Source: Helianthus annuus
Taxonomy: Eukaryota; Streptophyta; Magnoliopsida; Asterales; Asteraceae
Length of the DNA stretch: 64,000 nucleotides
Assembly (NCBI RefSeq): GCF_002127325.2
Contig: NC_035436.2
Coordinates: forward strand, 111,561,591 to 111,625,590
Direction of reading: 5' to 3'
Shown: positions 1-11,211 of the stretch, in pieces
How positions within the stretch are numbered: position 1 is the first letter of the stretch
Layout: every line of letters starts with the position of its first letter
The notes under the pieces: model-generated
What the model was told of the DNA's origin: nothing
The model's input: the letters and a program-made list of their open reading frames with translations, nothing else
Database searches by the model: none
Made by a program: the position numbers and the translations under genes

Positions 1-442
1 CCGTTTCCAAACCCGAACTCCATACGTGTCGTAAAATAAAGTTTTAGATTCAAAATAATTAAAATAGTGTCGGTAGTAGTTGTCATCGCGTCTGAACGCC
101 GTTTGCATAACAAGTGCGTAAAACACGTCGTTTGTTCGTTTAAATATGTTTTTCGATTCGGTTTCGACTACGGATATAAAAATTTAATTACGAATCAAAA
201 ATATATCATAAAAATTTAATATTAGTCGGCATTGTCAGTGTTTTGATCGGTTTCATTTCGTTGTCGTTTTACGTTTAACATGTTTCTCCGTAAACCACCG
301 TTCGCGCACTGTAAGGTCGGATAGACGTTTCTAGGCACTCCAAAGGCCTAATTAAGTTAATCCATGTCTTAAACACTATTTATTATCGCGTTAATCACCT
401 GTTAATCACGTAATTAAGAGCCGTAAATCACCGGTTGTCACA
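1..442 (-). repeat. Element A 3' LTR, first 442 bp (truncated by window edge)
   Basis: This matches 6512-6953 without a difference I could see. On the minus strand it begins at 442 with TGTGACAACC, directly after the purine tract. Confidence 0.88.
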
Positions 443-452
443 TTCTCCCCCT
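443..452 (-). other. Element A polypurine tract
   Basis: On the minus strand it reads AGGGGGAGAA immediately before the LTR start, so it is the plus-strand priming site for reverse transcription. It is preceded by the palindromic AAATTTCGAGGACGAAATTT motif (about 461-480), typical of Tekay-like elements. Confidence 0.8.
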
Positions 453-3087
453 GTTGCAGAAATTTCGTCCTCGAAATTTAGACTATGTTATCTCCTCAGA
501 GTTGAGTCATTCCTAGGTAAGTCCGAATAATACCAAATCGAATGACCGCGTAATCGAATTAAGACTTATTCGGATTACGTGAGTGTAAAGACTTTTTGCA
601 TCATTGAGAACCCAACGGTTCAACTGAGTTTGTTCTAGAAATCGATATCAAGTGAACGAAGCGTAGTGATACTATCACCAATGTGAACAAGTTTACGGGG
701 GTCCAACAAAGGAGGAATTTCGACCAATAGAATTCCAAATGAACGTTCACGATATGCAATCAATTTTTGAATCAATAGAATTTACTACCAACGGCAACTT
801 GCGTTGATTGTGGTATGATTGAAACTCGAATTCAACAATCTCAAATGAATAGAATTAAAAAAAAAATGATTTGTCAACTATCGAACCACTAAATGAATAC
901 AATTAACGTGTTGCAAGGATACACCGAAATGAAACACAACCGAACCTGGTGTATCATCGTCTTAATACATAGTTGCATTAAGATTATTTAAATGATTAGC
1001 CAAGCAAAGAGCGTACGTAGTTTTGCATGAAGCGATCGATCATGATTAGCGCAAGCTACAAGTTTATACCGACGCCACAAGGTGTCGTAGTGAATGAAAC
1101 AATTCAATAATAGCGGTGTTCGAATAAGTATCACCTGTGTTTTGCATGAAACACTTGATCAGGATTAGCCCAAGCTACAAGTTTATACCGACACCACAAG
1201 GTGTCGTAGTGAATGAAACAATTCAATAATAGCGGTGATCGACTAAGTATCACCTGTGTTTTGCATGAAACACTTGATCAGGATTAGCCCAAGCTACAAG
1301 TTTATACCGACACCACAAGGTGTCGTAGTGAATGAAACAATTCAATAATAGCGGTGATCGAACAAGTATCACCGTGTATGAAATCAGATGAAGGGCTCAA
1401 CGAAATAAATGTGAATGTTTGTTCCAAACAAACATCATGAGATTTTCAATTGATAATGAAACAAATAAATAATGTTTTCGAGTAAAGATGAAAAGCAATG
1501 AATATCACCAAAATGTTCGTTCGATGATGAAAGATCCGTTAAGAGGCACACCGAAATATGACATGAACTTGTGTACCATTATCTTAACACACGATTGTAT
1601 TAAGACTGTTTTAACATGATAATTAACAAAGCGGATTTAATATCAATAAACAACTAAATAAATGATTAAATCCGTACATGAGTTAAGCAAAGAGATTAGC
1701 GCAAGCTTCAAACTTGTGAAAACGCCACCACAAGGTGATCGTGATCAAAGAAAACGATTCAATGAAGTCGAAGGCCAAACAAGCATGTTATGGTTCAAAA
1801 CAAATGAAGCGCTTGTTGGGATTATTTCGAATATGATGGCCTCAATCCATCATATGGAATTTTGAATCGAATATATATTACGAGCAAGTTCAATCAATTG
1901 AACTTGGCTGAAATAAAATCAAACAATGAATTCGTATCTCGATAAGAAAAGTTTCGACATGGTTACATCAAAAACCATGTATACCACTCGAAAGAAAATG
2001 AGTTTTCCAAGAAATCCGTTGACTCGATACCAAAGAGTCAACACTTTACAATAATGCGAGTCATCTAGATCACAATGCAAAGATTGAGTATAGAGAAATA
2101 ATACATGAGATGTTGACAAAACAACCATTCGAAGTGAAACCACATGCGTAGCAAACAATGCATGTGTAGCGTACGAATTTGCCAAGAATGAAGCAATTAA
2201 GTGTTCGTTATCATGAAATAGAATTTTCGTGATGCAATGGCCATTAGGGGGAGTAGAAATGCAAAAATCTACTCACTAGATGCAAAAGTCGGAATTTCAA
2301 TAAAAGAAATTTAAGGAACTTACCTGGAATTTCGTGTGATGACCGGTTGTTACATGACATTACCATGGAATGTCGAACATAGCGTAATCGCCATAACGAA
2401 GTAGGGGAAATGCGAAGATATGTGACTTCTTTTGCAGCGCCAACAATTGTGAGTCTCTTTAGACTAAGCATCGATCGTTATGAAATCTTGTTTAAGCGTA
2501 CCTTAGTGTGATTCGTGTCGTTTGCAGGTTCCCTTGCCAATTTGCCGCTTTCGACCAGTAGTTCACTGACGGGGTTTGCATCGCTGTTGTCATGCTCAAT
2601 CGTGTTTTCCAAAGGCCTTGCCTCGAAAGTTGTGTGTGATGTATTTCAACGTCCGTTGACGTATAGTTTAAGTTTCACGTGTATTCGCGCCCTAGCGTTT
2701 CGTTCCACGTAGATTACCTGCTCGGGTATTAAAATAGCATAGACAAATAGATAATAGCGTTTGCCTGAGTTGTTAGTCACGGTTTCTAAGTGAGGATCTT
2801 TAATGAGTTTCGACGTAAGTTTTCCAAAGGTCCTAAATGCATGTTATCCAAAACTCTCAAAGTTTTGCTAACTATATGTAATCGTTTCATGTACCGTGTA
2901 TCCAACACAACACTTGTGTATGTTTAAAACCAAAAATGTTGACTCATTGTTTTCGGCAACGGTTCGAAACCCATATTCGGTCCTAGGCGTTCTATATGTG
3001 TCCAGGTCTTAATAATCTAAGTTCCCATAGGAAAGTAAGGTTAAAGCCTAGGTATCTCTATAGAAACCTAATTCGCTGAAACTTATA
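453..3087 (-). other. Element A internal region, no credible coding sequence
   Basis: About 2.6 kb between the purine tract and the primer site holds only short ORFs (under 90 codons) that resemble no gag or pol domain. It contains a 119-bp tandem array (1021-1377) and a diverged repeat unit seen near 917-985 and again near 1545-1610. I see no protein-coding remnant. Confidence 0.7.
1021..1377. repeat. Tandem repeat, three units of 119 bp, inside element A
   Basis: Units start at 1021, 1140 and 1259. The last two are nearly identical and the first is slightly diverged. Each unit contains the inverted repeat GACACC-acaa-GGTGTC (GACGCC in the first). A fourth, more diverged partial unit lies near 1690-1770. 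Confidence 0.85.
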
Positions 3088-3099
3088 GCTCTGATACCA
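3088..3099 (-). other. Element A primer-binding site
   Basis: The minus strand reads TGGTATCAGAGC three bases inside the end of the 5' LTR. This is the initiator-methionine tRNA complement used by most plant LTR elements. Confidence 0.85.
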
Positions 3100-3102
3100 A
3101 TC

Positions 3103-6100
3103 TGTCACACCCCGAAAAATCAGAGCTGGCGTGACTGGACCGGTATCTTCATTGCACAGCGGAAGCAATAAGCTAAGACTTCTAAACAGTGAACGCCCGC
3201 TAAGTACTCAAATCACCATGGGTTCTCCTATTCCAACCGTTCCATATTTTTGAAAATGCAACCTGAGAAAGAACATGCGAAAAAGTCAACACAAAGTTGA
3301 GCGAGTTCATAGTTTGTTTTGAAAAAGATTTAAAATAAATCTTTTTGATAACCGGTTTAAAAGTTGTTGAGAAAGCATAGTAAAATCATTTTCTCGGCAT
3401 GATATATGAAAGTTGTGAGTCTAGCCCACGAGAGTCTTTGTAAGCAGGACCAACTCGTCCTCTTACTTGTACATAAGTTGAAAACATTATCAAAGTTTGT
3501 AAATACATGTATTATGAGTTTGCGTCAAATGAATATCAAAAACATTTGAAGGTTATAGTGTTGTAAGTTGGTATGAAAAGCGTCTATGAACATGTTGATC
3601 ATTAATGTTTCGCGAGGACATTAATATATGCGACGACATAGGAGGTACTCAACCCGCGTAGGCAATTTTTAGTGTCGAATCACCTCGACTGGGACACAAC
3701 AGCACTCTAAGTGGTCACCCATGGACCGTGAGTGGGGCTCGCCCGTACCCATTAGATCTAACCTTTGTTCCTTGGTCCTCAAAAGGATTAATGGCACCTC
3801 AGTTACAGCCTATGCTCACATGATCTAAGAGTTCATTCCATAACTTAATCATACCTAAGTTTGACATGTATTTCCCCCCGAAAGTTGAAAACCGTAACGT
3901 TGAAAGAAAAGGGGGACATGAACTCACTGAGTTGTCTCGTTTTTCGTACGCAGGCCAACCCAGTTCCGTTGTTGTAACTAGGACATTCTCGTCACTAGTC
4001 ATGAAAATCATGCACGTTTTGTAAAACCGGTATGTTTAGTATAAACCTTTCGAGTTCGTTGAAATTCATTTGCAACATGGTTTATAAATATGTGTTTTCG
4101 TTTATCAAAATAGTGTTTGCTTTTGCAAAAACTTGCATGTCTTTCCACCCCCGAAAACATTTATAAAAAATGTAAAACAGTAAAAAGTGGGGGTTATGAA
4201 CTCACCTGGATATTCCTGTGCAAGGCTAGCTTAGTGTGATTCCGTAGTGTCATCCCACGAATGTGAACTCGCTAGCGTGCAACTAAAGCATTCCTAATCA
4301 AGGAATAATGATAAGTTTCTATTTCGTAGCTAAACTACGTGTCCGAGCTCTACCGAGTCGCTAACAAAACGACTCTACGAAGGAAGGTGTGGATGAATAA
4401 TGGTACGTATTCAAAATGTCGTATATGAAACGGTCACATACCGTTGTAGTTTTCGTAGGATGGAAATAAATAAATAGATATACATATCGAAACTTGATGT
4501 TTGAAACGAATATAGACAATATATTCACTTTATGAGAATTCGGGTTCTAGGCGATGGAAAGAAATATAAATAATCATATTTATATTATATAATTTCCAAA
4601 TATTAAATGTTTGAAAAGTGAATGCCGAATTCCGATGTTTGAAATAAACACGATTATATTTATTTTATAAAGTAACACGAAGTACGACGTTGAAATAAAT
4701 ATAACAATTATATTTTATTTTATCAAAGCACTCGAAAGTATCGGTGTCCGAAGTAAATATAAACATTATATTTATCTTGTAAAAGTGTTCAGAAATATCG
4801 ATGTTTGAATAAATATAGATAATTATATTTATCTAAGTAAGTGTCGGGGTTCGGAAAGTGTAACTCACTTGTTGTCGAGAAATTTTAGTTTCATTTTATA
4901 AGTTGTATAACAACACTAAAATACGTATACTTTTATATTTGGTTTTATAAGAAAACTAGAGTTTCGATTGGTGTCGTTTTTTAAGATATACTCTCGTTGT
5001 GTAATTCGAGTTTTTATGAAAATCGGGCAGAGTTTCCTCTGTTTTTAGAATAACCCGACAATAGAATGCGTCGTATAATTTCAAAATTCAATCACTTCAA
5101 ACAAAATATACTAAAATTTTATGAAATACTATAAAATAAAATGTAACCAATCGCTAATCCATTCGGGTCGAGCTCGGTCGCGTATAACTAACTAAAATCT
5201 AACGTAACTAACTCGCTACGCTAACAACTTTACCGGGCCTCTCGTGTTGACCAGGAGTTGACTGTTGTTGACTACCTTGACCTGTTGTCGACCCGAGTTG
5301 ACTCGGGTGTTGACCGAGCCAACCGGGTTTGACCCGAAACGCAGTTGAGTTGAGTCGAACCCGACTGAGTCGCGAAACCCAAACCGAATTCTGCCCTTGA
5401 CTCCCGTTGACCAGCATTGACCAGTCAACCTGACGTGTTGACTGGTTTGACTTTGTTTGACCCGAACTCCTCGTTGACGGCTGTTGACCGAGCCCGAAAC
5501 AATCCAACTCGGAACCAAATTCTCACACAAAAGAAAACAAAACTCAGCTGGATCTAACCAAACATAACCCGAATCCGTAACCTCTTCACTCGAACCCGAA
5601 CTAAAAGATGATAACCACCACTGCTGTCGTGCGCCTCCGTTAGCCACCCCACCCATCACGGTTGACATCTTCCATCACCATTACATCATACACCCACACT
5701 ACTACCCTGAAACGAAAATCAAACAGTCGAGAAGACGGAGATCGAGCCGGATCTGAAATAAAAGTGGAGAAAGGATCATGGCTTACAGAAAAAAAATCAT
5801 CACCATCTTCATCGATGTGGACAAAAACCGAACAATCTTCGCGAAATTCCACCGCCACCGCCGTGAGCGGCGTCAGCGCCGCCTGTCGTCGCCGGTGTTC
5901 CACCGGCTCTGACAACTTCGGCCGGTTGTGATCTTCGTCGGATCTGAGAGAGGGACGAGAGGACGAGGTGTTTGAGTCAGACTACATAAAAATAAAAATA
6001 AGAACATAAGGATAAATAAGGTAAATGTGTAGAGCTCACCGGAGTTCCGGTGGTCACCGCCGCCACCGGACGTCTCCACCGCCATCAGCGGTCCGTCGCT

Positions 6101-6953
6101 GGAAATGGTACTCCTGCGTTCTCTCTCTCCCTCGCTGGGTTCTCTCTCTCCTCGAGTTCTTCGATTTCTCCGCAGCATGGTCGTTTAACCAAGAGAAAGG
6201 GAGGTGTCGGGTGGTTTAAAAGGGTAGGGTTTCATCAAAATGCTCAGACTTTAGATAATGAAGGTTGTGTGTTGTCTGTATGTTCATTTGAGGGAAGGAA
6301 GGATAAGATTTTTGTATATAAGTGTGGGTTTGGATAAGGTGCAAGAATTAGAGGATTTGGGGAAAGCAGGAAACGTATGCGGCTAAAAAAAAATGAAAGG
6401 ATTAGGGTTTACACTCTTTAAATACATAGAGTTTCCCTAATGGGCTTGGGCTTGGGCCCAAGGCCCACAAGCCCAATCTCGTGATTAAATGGTCCGTAAT
6501 TCCTACGAGACCCGTTTCCAAACCCGAACTCCATACGTGTCGTAAAATAAAGTTTTAGATTCAAAATAATTAAAATAGTGTCGGTAGTAGTTGTCATCGC
6601 GTCTGAACGCCGTTTGCATAACAAGTGCGTAAAACACGTCGTTTGTTCGTTTAAATATGTTTTTCGATTCGGTTTCGACTACGGATATAAAAATTTAATT
6701 ACGAATCAAAAATATATCATAAAAATTTAATATTAGTCGGCATTGTCAGTGTTTTGATCGGTTTCATTTCGTTGTCGTTTTACGTTTAACATGTTTCTCC
6801 GTAAACCACCGTTCGCGCACTGTAAGGTCGGATAGACGTTTCTAGGCACTCCAAAGGCCTAATTAAGTTAATCCATGTCTTAAACACTATTTATTATCGC
6901 GTTAATCACCTGTTAATCACGTAATTAAGAGCCGTAAATCACCGGTTGTCACA
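3103..6953 (-). repeat. Element A 5' LTR, 3851 bp
   Basis: On the minus strand the LTR runs from TGTGACAACC at 6953 to GTGTGACA at 3103. It is unusually long for a plant gypsy LTR. It includes a stretch rich in GTTGACC-like motifs (about 5230-5500) and a GC-rich block (about 5860-6130). ORFs up to 150 codons here look like chance frames through low-complexity sequence; I do not support them as genes. Confidence 0.85.
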
Positions 6954-8517
6954 ACCAGTGGGCGTAACAAACTCACTGGTGGTTCTCAGAGGTGCTATGG
7001 AAGGAATTGCCTTCAAGGGAGTCTTATGAATGTAACCACTGTCCAAATGTAAACCAGTGGGTTCAACATTTGTAATGGCTGCTCCACTTGAACTACTGTC
7101 AGGAATTACTTGTAATCCCTGCAGTGTAACCTCCTCAATTGTTGCTGGGATAGCAAAGGTATAAGCATCAGACCCAGTCACTTGTGGGAGTATACTCTCA
7201 GTGATAGGTGATTGAGAGGAACTGGTTTGTGTCTGAGCTATATCAACTGCATGCAACAAGGGTAATATGGATTGTGGTAGTGAAAGGGGTGAAGATATGG
7301 GTGCTGAAAGAGACATGTCCTTGGGATCAGGACTGAGGAAGATGGATCCAATTGAATCCAGAGCTTCATATTGTGGGGTCCCTGTGTTTACAACCTGATC
7401 CTTTTGTGAGGATGCTGGAGGAGTTTGAGGCAAAGGTGGAGATCTTTCTACCATTTGCTGTGAGGAAGTAGCAGCAGTGGTTATTGGTGACATTTGTGTT
7501 GTCATTGGCAGTGGCTCTAGGATCTCATCTTCCAGAGTTGCCTTTAATTTGGGTTTGGGGGGGCTTTCTGGATGTTTTCTTTTTGGTCTTTTTGGTAATG
7601 GCAGGTGTGGGTTTCAAAGCAGTGGTTGTGCTGCTATGATCACCTGGAGCAGTGGGCTCAGCAGCCGATACCTGAGGAGCAGTGTTATCTGTTAAATTCT
7701 GCTCAGGCACCTCTGTTTTTGTTTTTGAAGGTGTTAACATTCTAGAGAATGTTTCAGGTGTTAAACCATTTATTTGAAAATAAACACCTTGTTTGAGCAA
7801 ATTTTCATTTTCCTTTCCAAATTTTTGTTTAAAATAGTAGCTTAGAAACCTTGGAAAGAGCAAAAATGATTTGCTGTCAACATTTTTTACCAAGTCATTA
7901 AAGATCTCCTGAGAATAGTTAAAATCTTCATTGTTTAATATAGCATAACCCAGGCATTGAATCTTTATTGGTATTTCGTTGAATGCAGTTGTTTTATTTG
8001 AAACACACATCAAAAGAGTGTGAAATAAAAACCTAGGTGCAGAATGGAAATAGCCTTTTTATAAGGTATCTCTTTTTGGTTGTTCTGCATACCCCCTTTT
8101 CAAGAAATCAGTTTTCAACTTGGTTTTAGAAAAAGAAGTTTTACCTTTCTGATCATCGAGTTTAAAGACTTCTGAAATTGATTGTGGAGTAATTTGAATT
8201 GCTTTACCCTGTATAGAGGAGTTGATGGCTATGACGATGTCTTCTTGTTTTTCAAGAGTAGCATTTTTCCAGAACTCTCTTTGGGTTTGTTGGTAAATGG
8301 GAGCATCTGCTATTAGCAAAGTTTTGTACTTTGATGCAGATAAGGTGTCGATGATGGAATCGAAAGTGTTGGTAGTAGTGGGTTTTGTGAGTAGACCCAA
8401 GTAATTGTGAGGGGATTTGTATGGGATTTCAATGGGTTCAGTGGCCATTTGAGTGGCGTCTTTGGAAACAGGGGATGAGGATGATTTTGATTTAGATTTT
8501 GACTTTGATTTCGTCAT
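6954..8517 (-). pseudogene. Broken additional ORF of copia-type element B
   Basis: I infer the start at the ATG at 8517, which opens a Ser/Lys-rich leader (MTKSKSKSK). The body has a conserved core with motifs such as FDSIIDTL, PIYQQTQREFW, SEVFKLDD, and then LVKNVDSKSFLLFPRFL. This arrangement resembles a widespread uncharacterised ORF carried by SIRE-like copia elements in composites. The second half is a low-complexity Pro/Ser/Thr tail. Lesions: an in-frame TAA at 8059-8057, a frameshift near 7530-7550, and truncation at 6954 where element A inserted. Function is unknown; it is not a gag, protease or polymerase. Assignment to the element follows from strand and distance to the LTR and primer site. 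Confidence 0.6.
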
Positions 8518-10171
8518 TTTGATGAAGAAGAATCGAAGAGTGATTTGTGATGAAGAATGGGAAACTGCTTTGAGAAGAGAACTTTTGGAATTCAATTTGA
8601 CAGTGTAAAACCCTGTTTGGGGTTTTGATCAGGGTTTTATTTAGGGAAAAAGTGAGTGCTGATGTGGCAGCGGTTATAACGATCTGATGGCTAAAAAATG
8701 ACCACGTGCCAACCTCTGATGAAAAGATGAATAATGGAGGACAGTTGTTTTGAGAGCCACTGATGAAACAAACATTAGTGGTTACAACGGTAACAAATGA
8801 AACAGTGGGTGATTTTTTACTATCAGTGGATAAAACACTGATTTTGAACAACAGTGCTTATCATGAAAATGAGAGAGCAGAGGTTGACTTTCAGCAGTGG
8901 ACAGTGTTTAGAAAGCAGATGTTTGAGCATAACAGTGGTAGGAAAATAGTGAGGTTTTGAAAGGCTATTACATCAGCAACTATTAGTGCAACATTGTTTG
9001 AACTTTTGACAAAATATTTTTACTATAAAAAACAATTAAAAGTATAAAATTTATTATTCAAAAAAAAAATAAAGAATAATATATATCCTGTTTTATTGAG
9101 AAAAACCTTTTCAAGAAAAATAATTAAAAATTATTCTGAAAACATCATCAAAAAGAGTTCTGGTATATTTTCCAATTAAAACTCATAGTCGCATCAGTCT
9201 CAAGTTTTAGGAAAATGGTCAATGATTTAAAATGACTATTTTGTGTGACCATTTCCTTGTTAATTGATTGCAAAAAGAGGAGACATGTGAGGATTCTGAA
9301 ATATTTATCTAGTCCTCTTATCAGTTTCATCATTGGTGATACCATTGTTACCTGAACGTCCTTGAATCAATGAATGCACAAAATTGCTTGATGACCACTG
9401 TTTACCCAACTTTGGACTCTTAAGTGTTTTATATTTATACTCCTTTCTTTTGACTTCAAAAGTTTTGAAATAAACACACTTTTGAGTTTTGTTAATTTTC
9501 TTCTTCCGTTTTTACCCTTCCCATTCATAAGTACTGAAATACTTACTGGGAGGTGTTTATTGAAGAGATACTCAGACCAGAATCATTTTATGGCAATGTT
9601 TGGAGAGACTTGGACATTTTTGCATAAGCTTATGTCAAATCTCACATCACATATGATTTAGTCTATTTTTCATCTGATTTTCTAGATATGTTCTTAACAG
9701 AGTTGATTTGTTCCTTTTTAACAGGATTCTCAACCTGTTTTCCTACACATAAGATTTGAAAACTAAAGTTTTAATTTCCCTCCTTTTATGTTAACAAAAA
9801 CACTAATGTTTTTATGAAACTAGGTTTTTGTTGACAGGAAGTTCACACTTTAGTATCAAACATGATGGAAACAACAGAAACTTCATATCAACACTTGAAA
9901 TCAATTTTGTAAAGAGAGTGATTATACCACAGTTATCAGTCATATTTTCAGATCTGAATACTACAGGTGTTTTATGCATAATATCACTTGTTATGTGAAG
10001 TTTAGGTGTCTTATGACATCTTGGTTGTTTTACAGAGCATCTGAATAATCACTTTGAACATGATTTCTCGTTACTCTGTTTTTCAACTAAATACAATCAA
10101 CCTTAGTATCAATGAATTTTGAGCTGAACTATTATGTCAAACTGATTGTTAGATCGAATTTGACTGTCCAG
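8518..10171 (-). other. Element B leader region without genes
   Basis: AT-rich sequence between the primer site and the additional ORF. I see no gag, protease or reverse transcriptase motif on either strand. Short ORFs here look like chance. Confidence 0.6.
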
Positions 10172-10183
10172 GCTTTGATACCA
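10172..10183 (-). other. Element B primer-binding site
   Basis: The minus strand reads TGGTATCAAAGC two bases past the LTR end (…TTCTAACA). It differs by one base from the usual TGGTATCAGAGC. Confidence 0.7.
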
Positions 10184-10185
10184 AT

Positions 10186-10916
10186 TGTTAGAATCTGAGT
10201 TTGGTTTTGATTGTGTTTTACGTTTGAATTAATATGAAGATGAATGAGTTGTGCAACGGAATTAAGATGGAAGCAAACTTTTCACAATCAAACAGGAGAA
10301 TTGCTTTTAACATACAAGTTTAACATTGAACCGAATGATTGAATTTAATTTCAACAACGATTACAATTTGCAAGTATGCAACAAACTCCCCCTCAGCCTG
10401 AGCTCACAGTATTTGTTCGTGTAGGAAGAAGATAGTGAAAGAGCTAATAGAACAGTACAGAGCACTGTTCTATTTATAGGCACGAGCAAAGCACTGAAGC
10501 ATCTAAGCTGACGTCACCCATAAAGTGACATCTAACCTCCTAACAAACTCTAACCTATGATCTATACAACCTCTGCTATGCTAACTACTGTTATTACATT
10601 TCATTACATAAAGACATTTAAACTACTGCTGCATCCTTCCACTGATGTGAACCCAACAGTACTTGTCATGATCAGCAGAGCTAGACTTAAGGCAGTAGAT
10701 TGAACAGCAGAGCTTTAGTCTATCATCAGTCTTTTACTTGATCAGCAGTTTGTAGGTCAGCAGTTTATACGATCAGTAGATAGGAGGTCAGTAGATGTTG
10801 AAACCACTTTCAAGGGGAGAGACTTGTATACATAACATCTGCTTATTCTGGATCCACTGACCTGATCCAGTCTTTGCTTTAATTATCTGTTCCTCTGATA
10901 GGGTTCAATCCCAACA
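10186..10916 (-). repeat. Element B LTR, about 731 bp, with TATA box
   Basis: On the minus strand it runs from TGTTGGGATTGAACCC at 10916 to GATTCTAACA at 10186, with terminal TG/CA. A TATAAATA lies at 10478-10471 (minus), placing U3 at the right and R-U5 at the left. A second copy is not in the window, so the outer boundary at 10916 is inferred from the terminal motif and the start of gene-like sequence just beyond. A purine tract followed by TGTTG (near 10387-10400, minus) offers an alternative LTR start at 10386. Confidence 0.6.
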
Positions 10917-10921
10917 CATGG

Positions 10922-11211
10922 CATCTGATTTTTCAAGGGAGTTTGATGGTGCGTGTGTGCAGACGAGAATGTCGTATAAGTCGGTTGCACAATTTTTCCT
11001 TTTCTCTGTTCAGTGGCTAGACTATCACCTTGCGGGTGCTTTTGGACTCTTGAGGAACTTAATATTTCAGGTCAAATTTTCAATCTCGTTTTAGTATTTT
11101 CATTTCCAATATAGCAGTTAATAGAGTTTTCTTATTGCAGACCAGGTTCATGATGATGGCACCACTACCATGACCACACACGAAAGGAAGCGAGCATATG
11201 AGAATTCTATG
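10922..11211 (+). pseudogene. Fragment of an AIRP2-like RING-type E3 ubiquitin ligase gene (two partial exons, no RING)
   Basis: Two exon pieces encode residues strongly like the N-terminal half of Arabidopsis AIRP2-type ligases, which act in abscisic-acid and drought responses. Exon piece 1 (10922-11071) contains REFDGACVQTRMSY, FFLFSVQWLDYHLAG and GLLRNLIFQ. A GT follows, then an intron of about 70 bp ending in ttattgcag. Exon piece 2 (about 11141-11211) contains DDGTTTMTTHERK, then loses frame where the family has a conserved ASIREFY segment; the expected residues reappear in another frame just before a GTATGA donor. The downstream RING exon is missing. The start lies at the edge of element B's LTR, so the 5' part was lost or displaced. 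I judge it non-functional. Confidence 0.72.

Larger units (their letters stand above)
1..6953 (-). mobile_element. Element A: LARD-like non-autonomous Ty3/gypsy LTR retrotransposon (left end cut by window)
   Basis: The same 442-bp sequence occurs at 1-442 and 6512-6953. Read on the minus strand, the element starts at 6953 with TGTGACAACC. The 5' LTR ends at 3103 in GTGTGACA, a tRNA-type primer site follows at 3088-3099, and a purine tract at 443-452 abuts the second LTR. Very long LTRs around a 2.66-kb interior with no credible ORF match the LARD class. The LTR end (CGGGGTGTGACA), the primer site and the motif beside the purine tract (a palindromic AAATTTCG-type sequence) resemble Tekay-type chromoviruses, so I infer it uses proteins from such an element. 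It is inserted in the coding region of element B. The duplicated target cannot be checked because the other end lies outside the window. The two visible copies of the LTR start look identical by eye, which suggests a recent insertion. Confidence 0.85.
6954..10916 (-). mobile_element. Element B: copia-type (SIRE-like) retrotransposon remnant, interrupted by element A
   Basis: On the minus strand an LTR (10916-10186) is followed by a primer site (10183-10172), about 1.6 kb of leader with no gag or pol, and a broken additional ORF (8517-6954). Element A interrupts this ORF, and the rest of B lies left of the window. The ORF family is one I know from copia elements of composites. The absence of gag-pol between primer site and ORF suggests a non-autonomous or internally deleted copy. 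Confidence 0.65.

Noticed and set aside
1021..1377. Regular 119-bp repeats considered as a CRISPR array
   Set aside because: The whole unit repeats with no variable spacers, in a plant retrotransposon; it is an ordinary tandem duplication.
5208..5668. Overlapping minus-strand ORFs of 99 and 150 codons in the element A LTR
   Set aside because: They run through GTTGACC-type low-complexity repeats, share no motif with proteins I know, and overlap each other in different frames.
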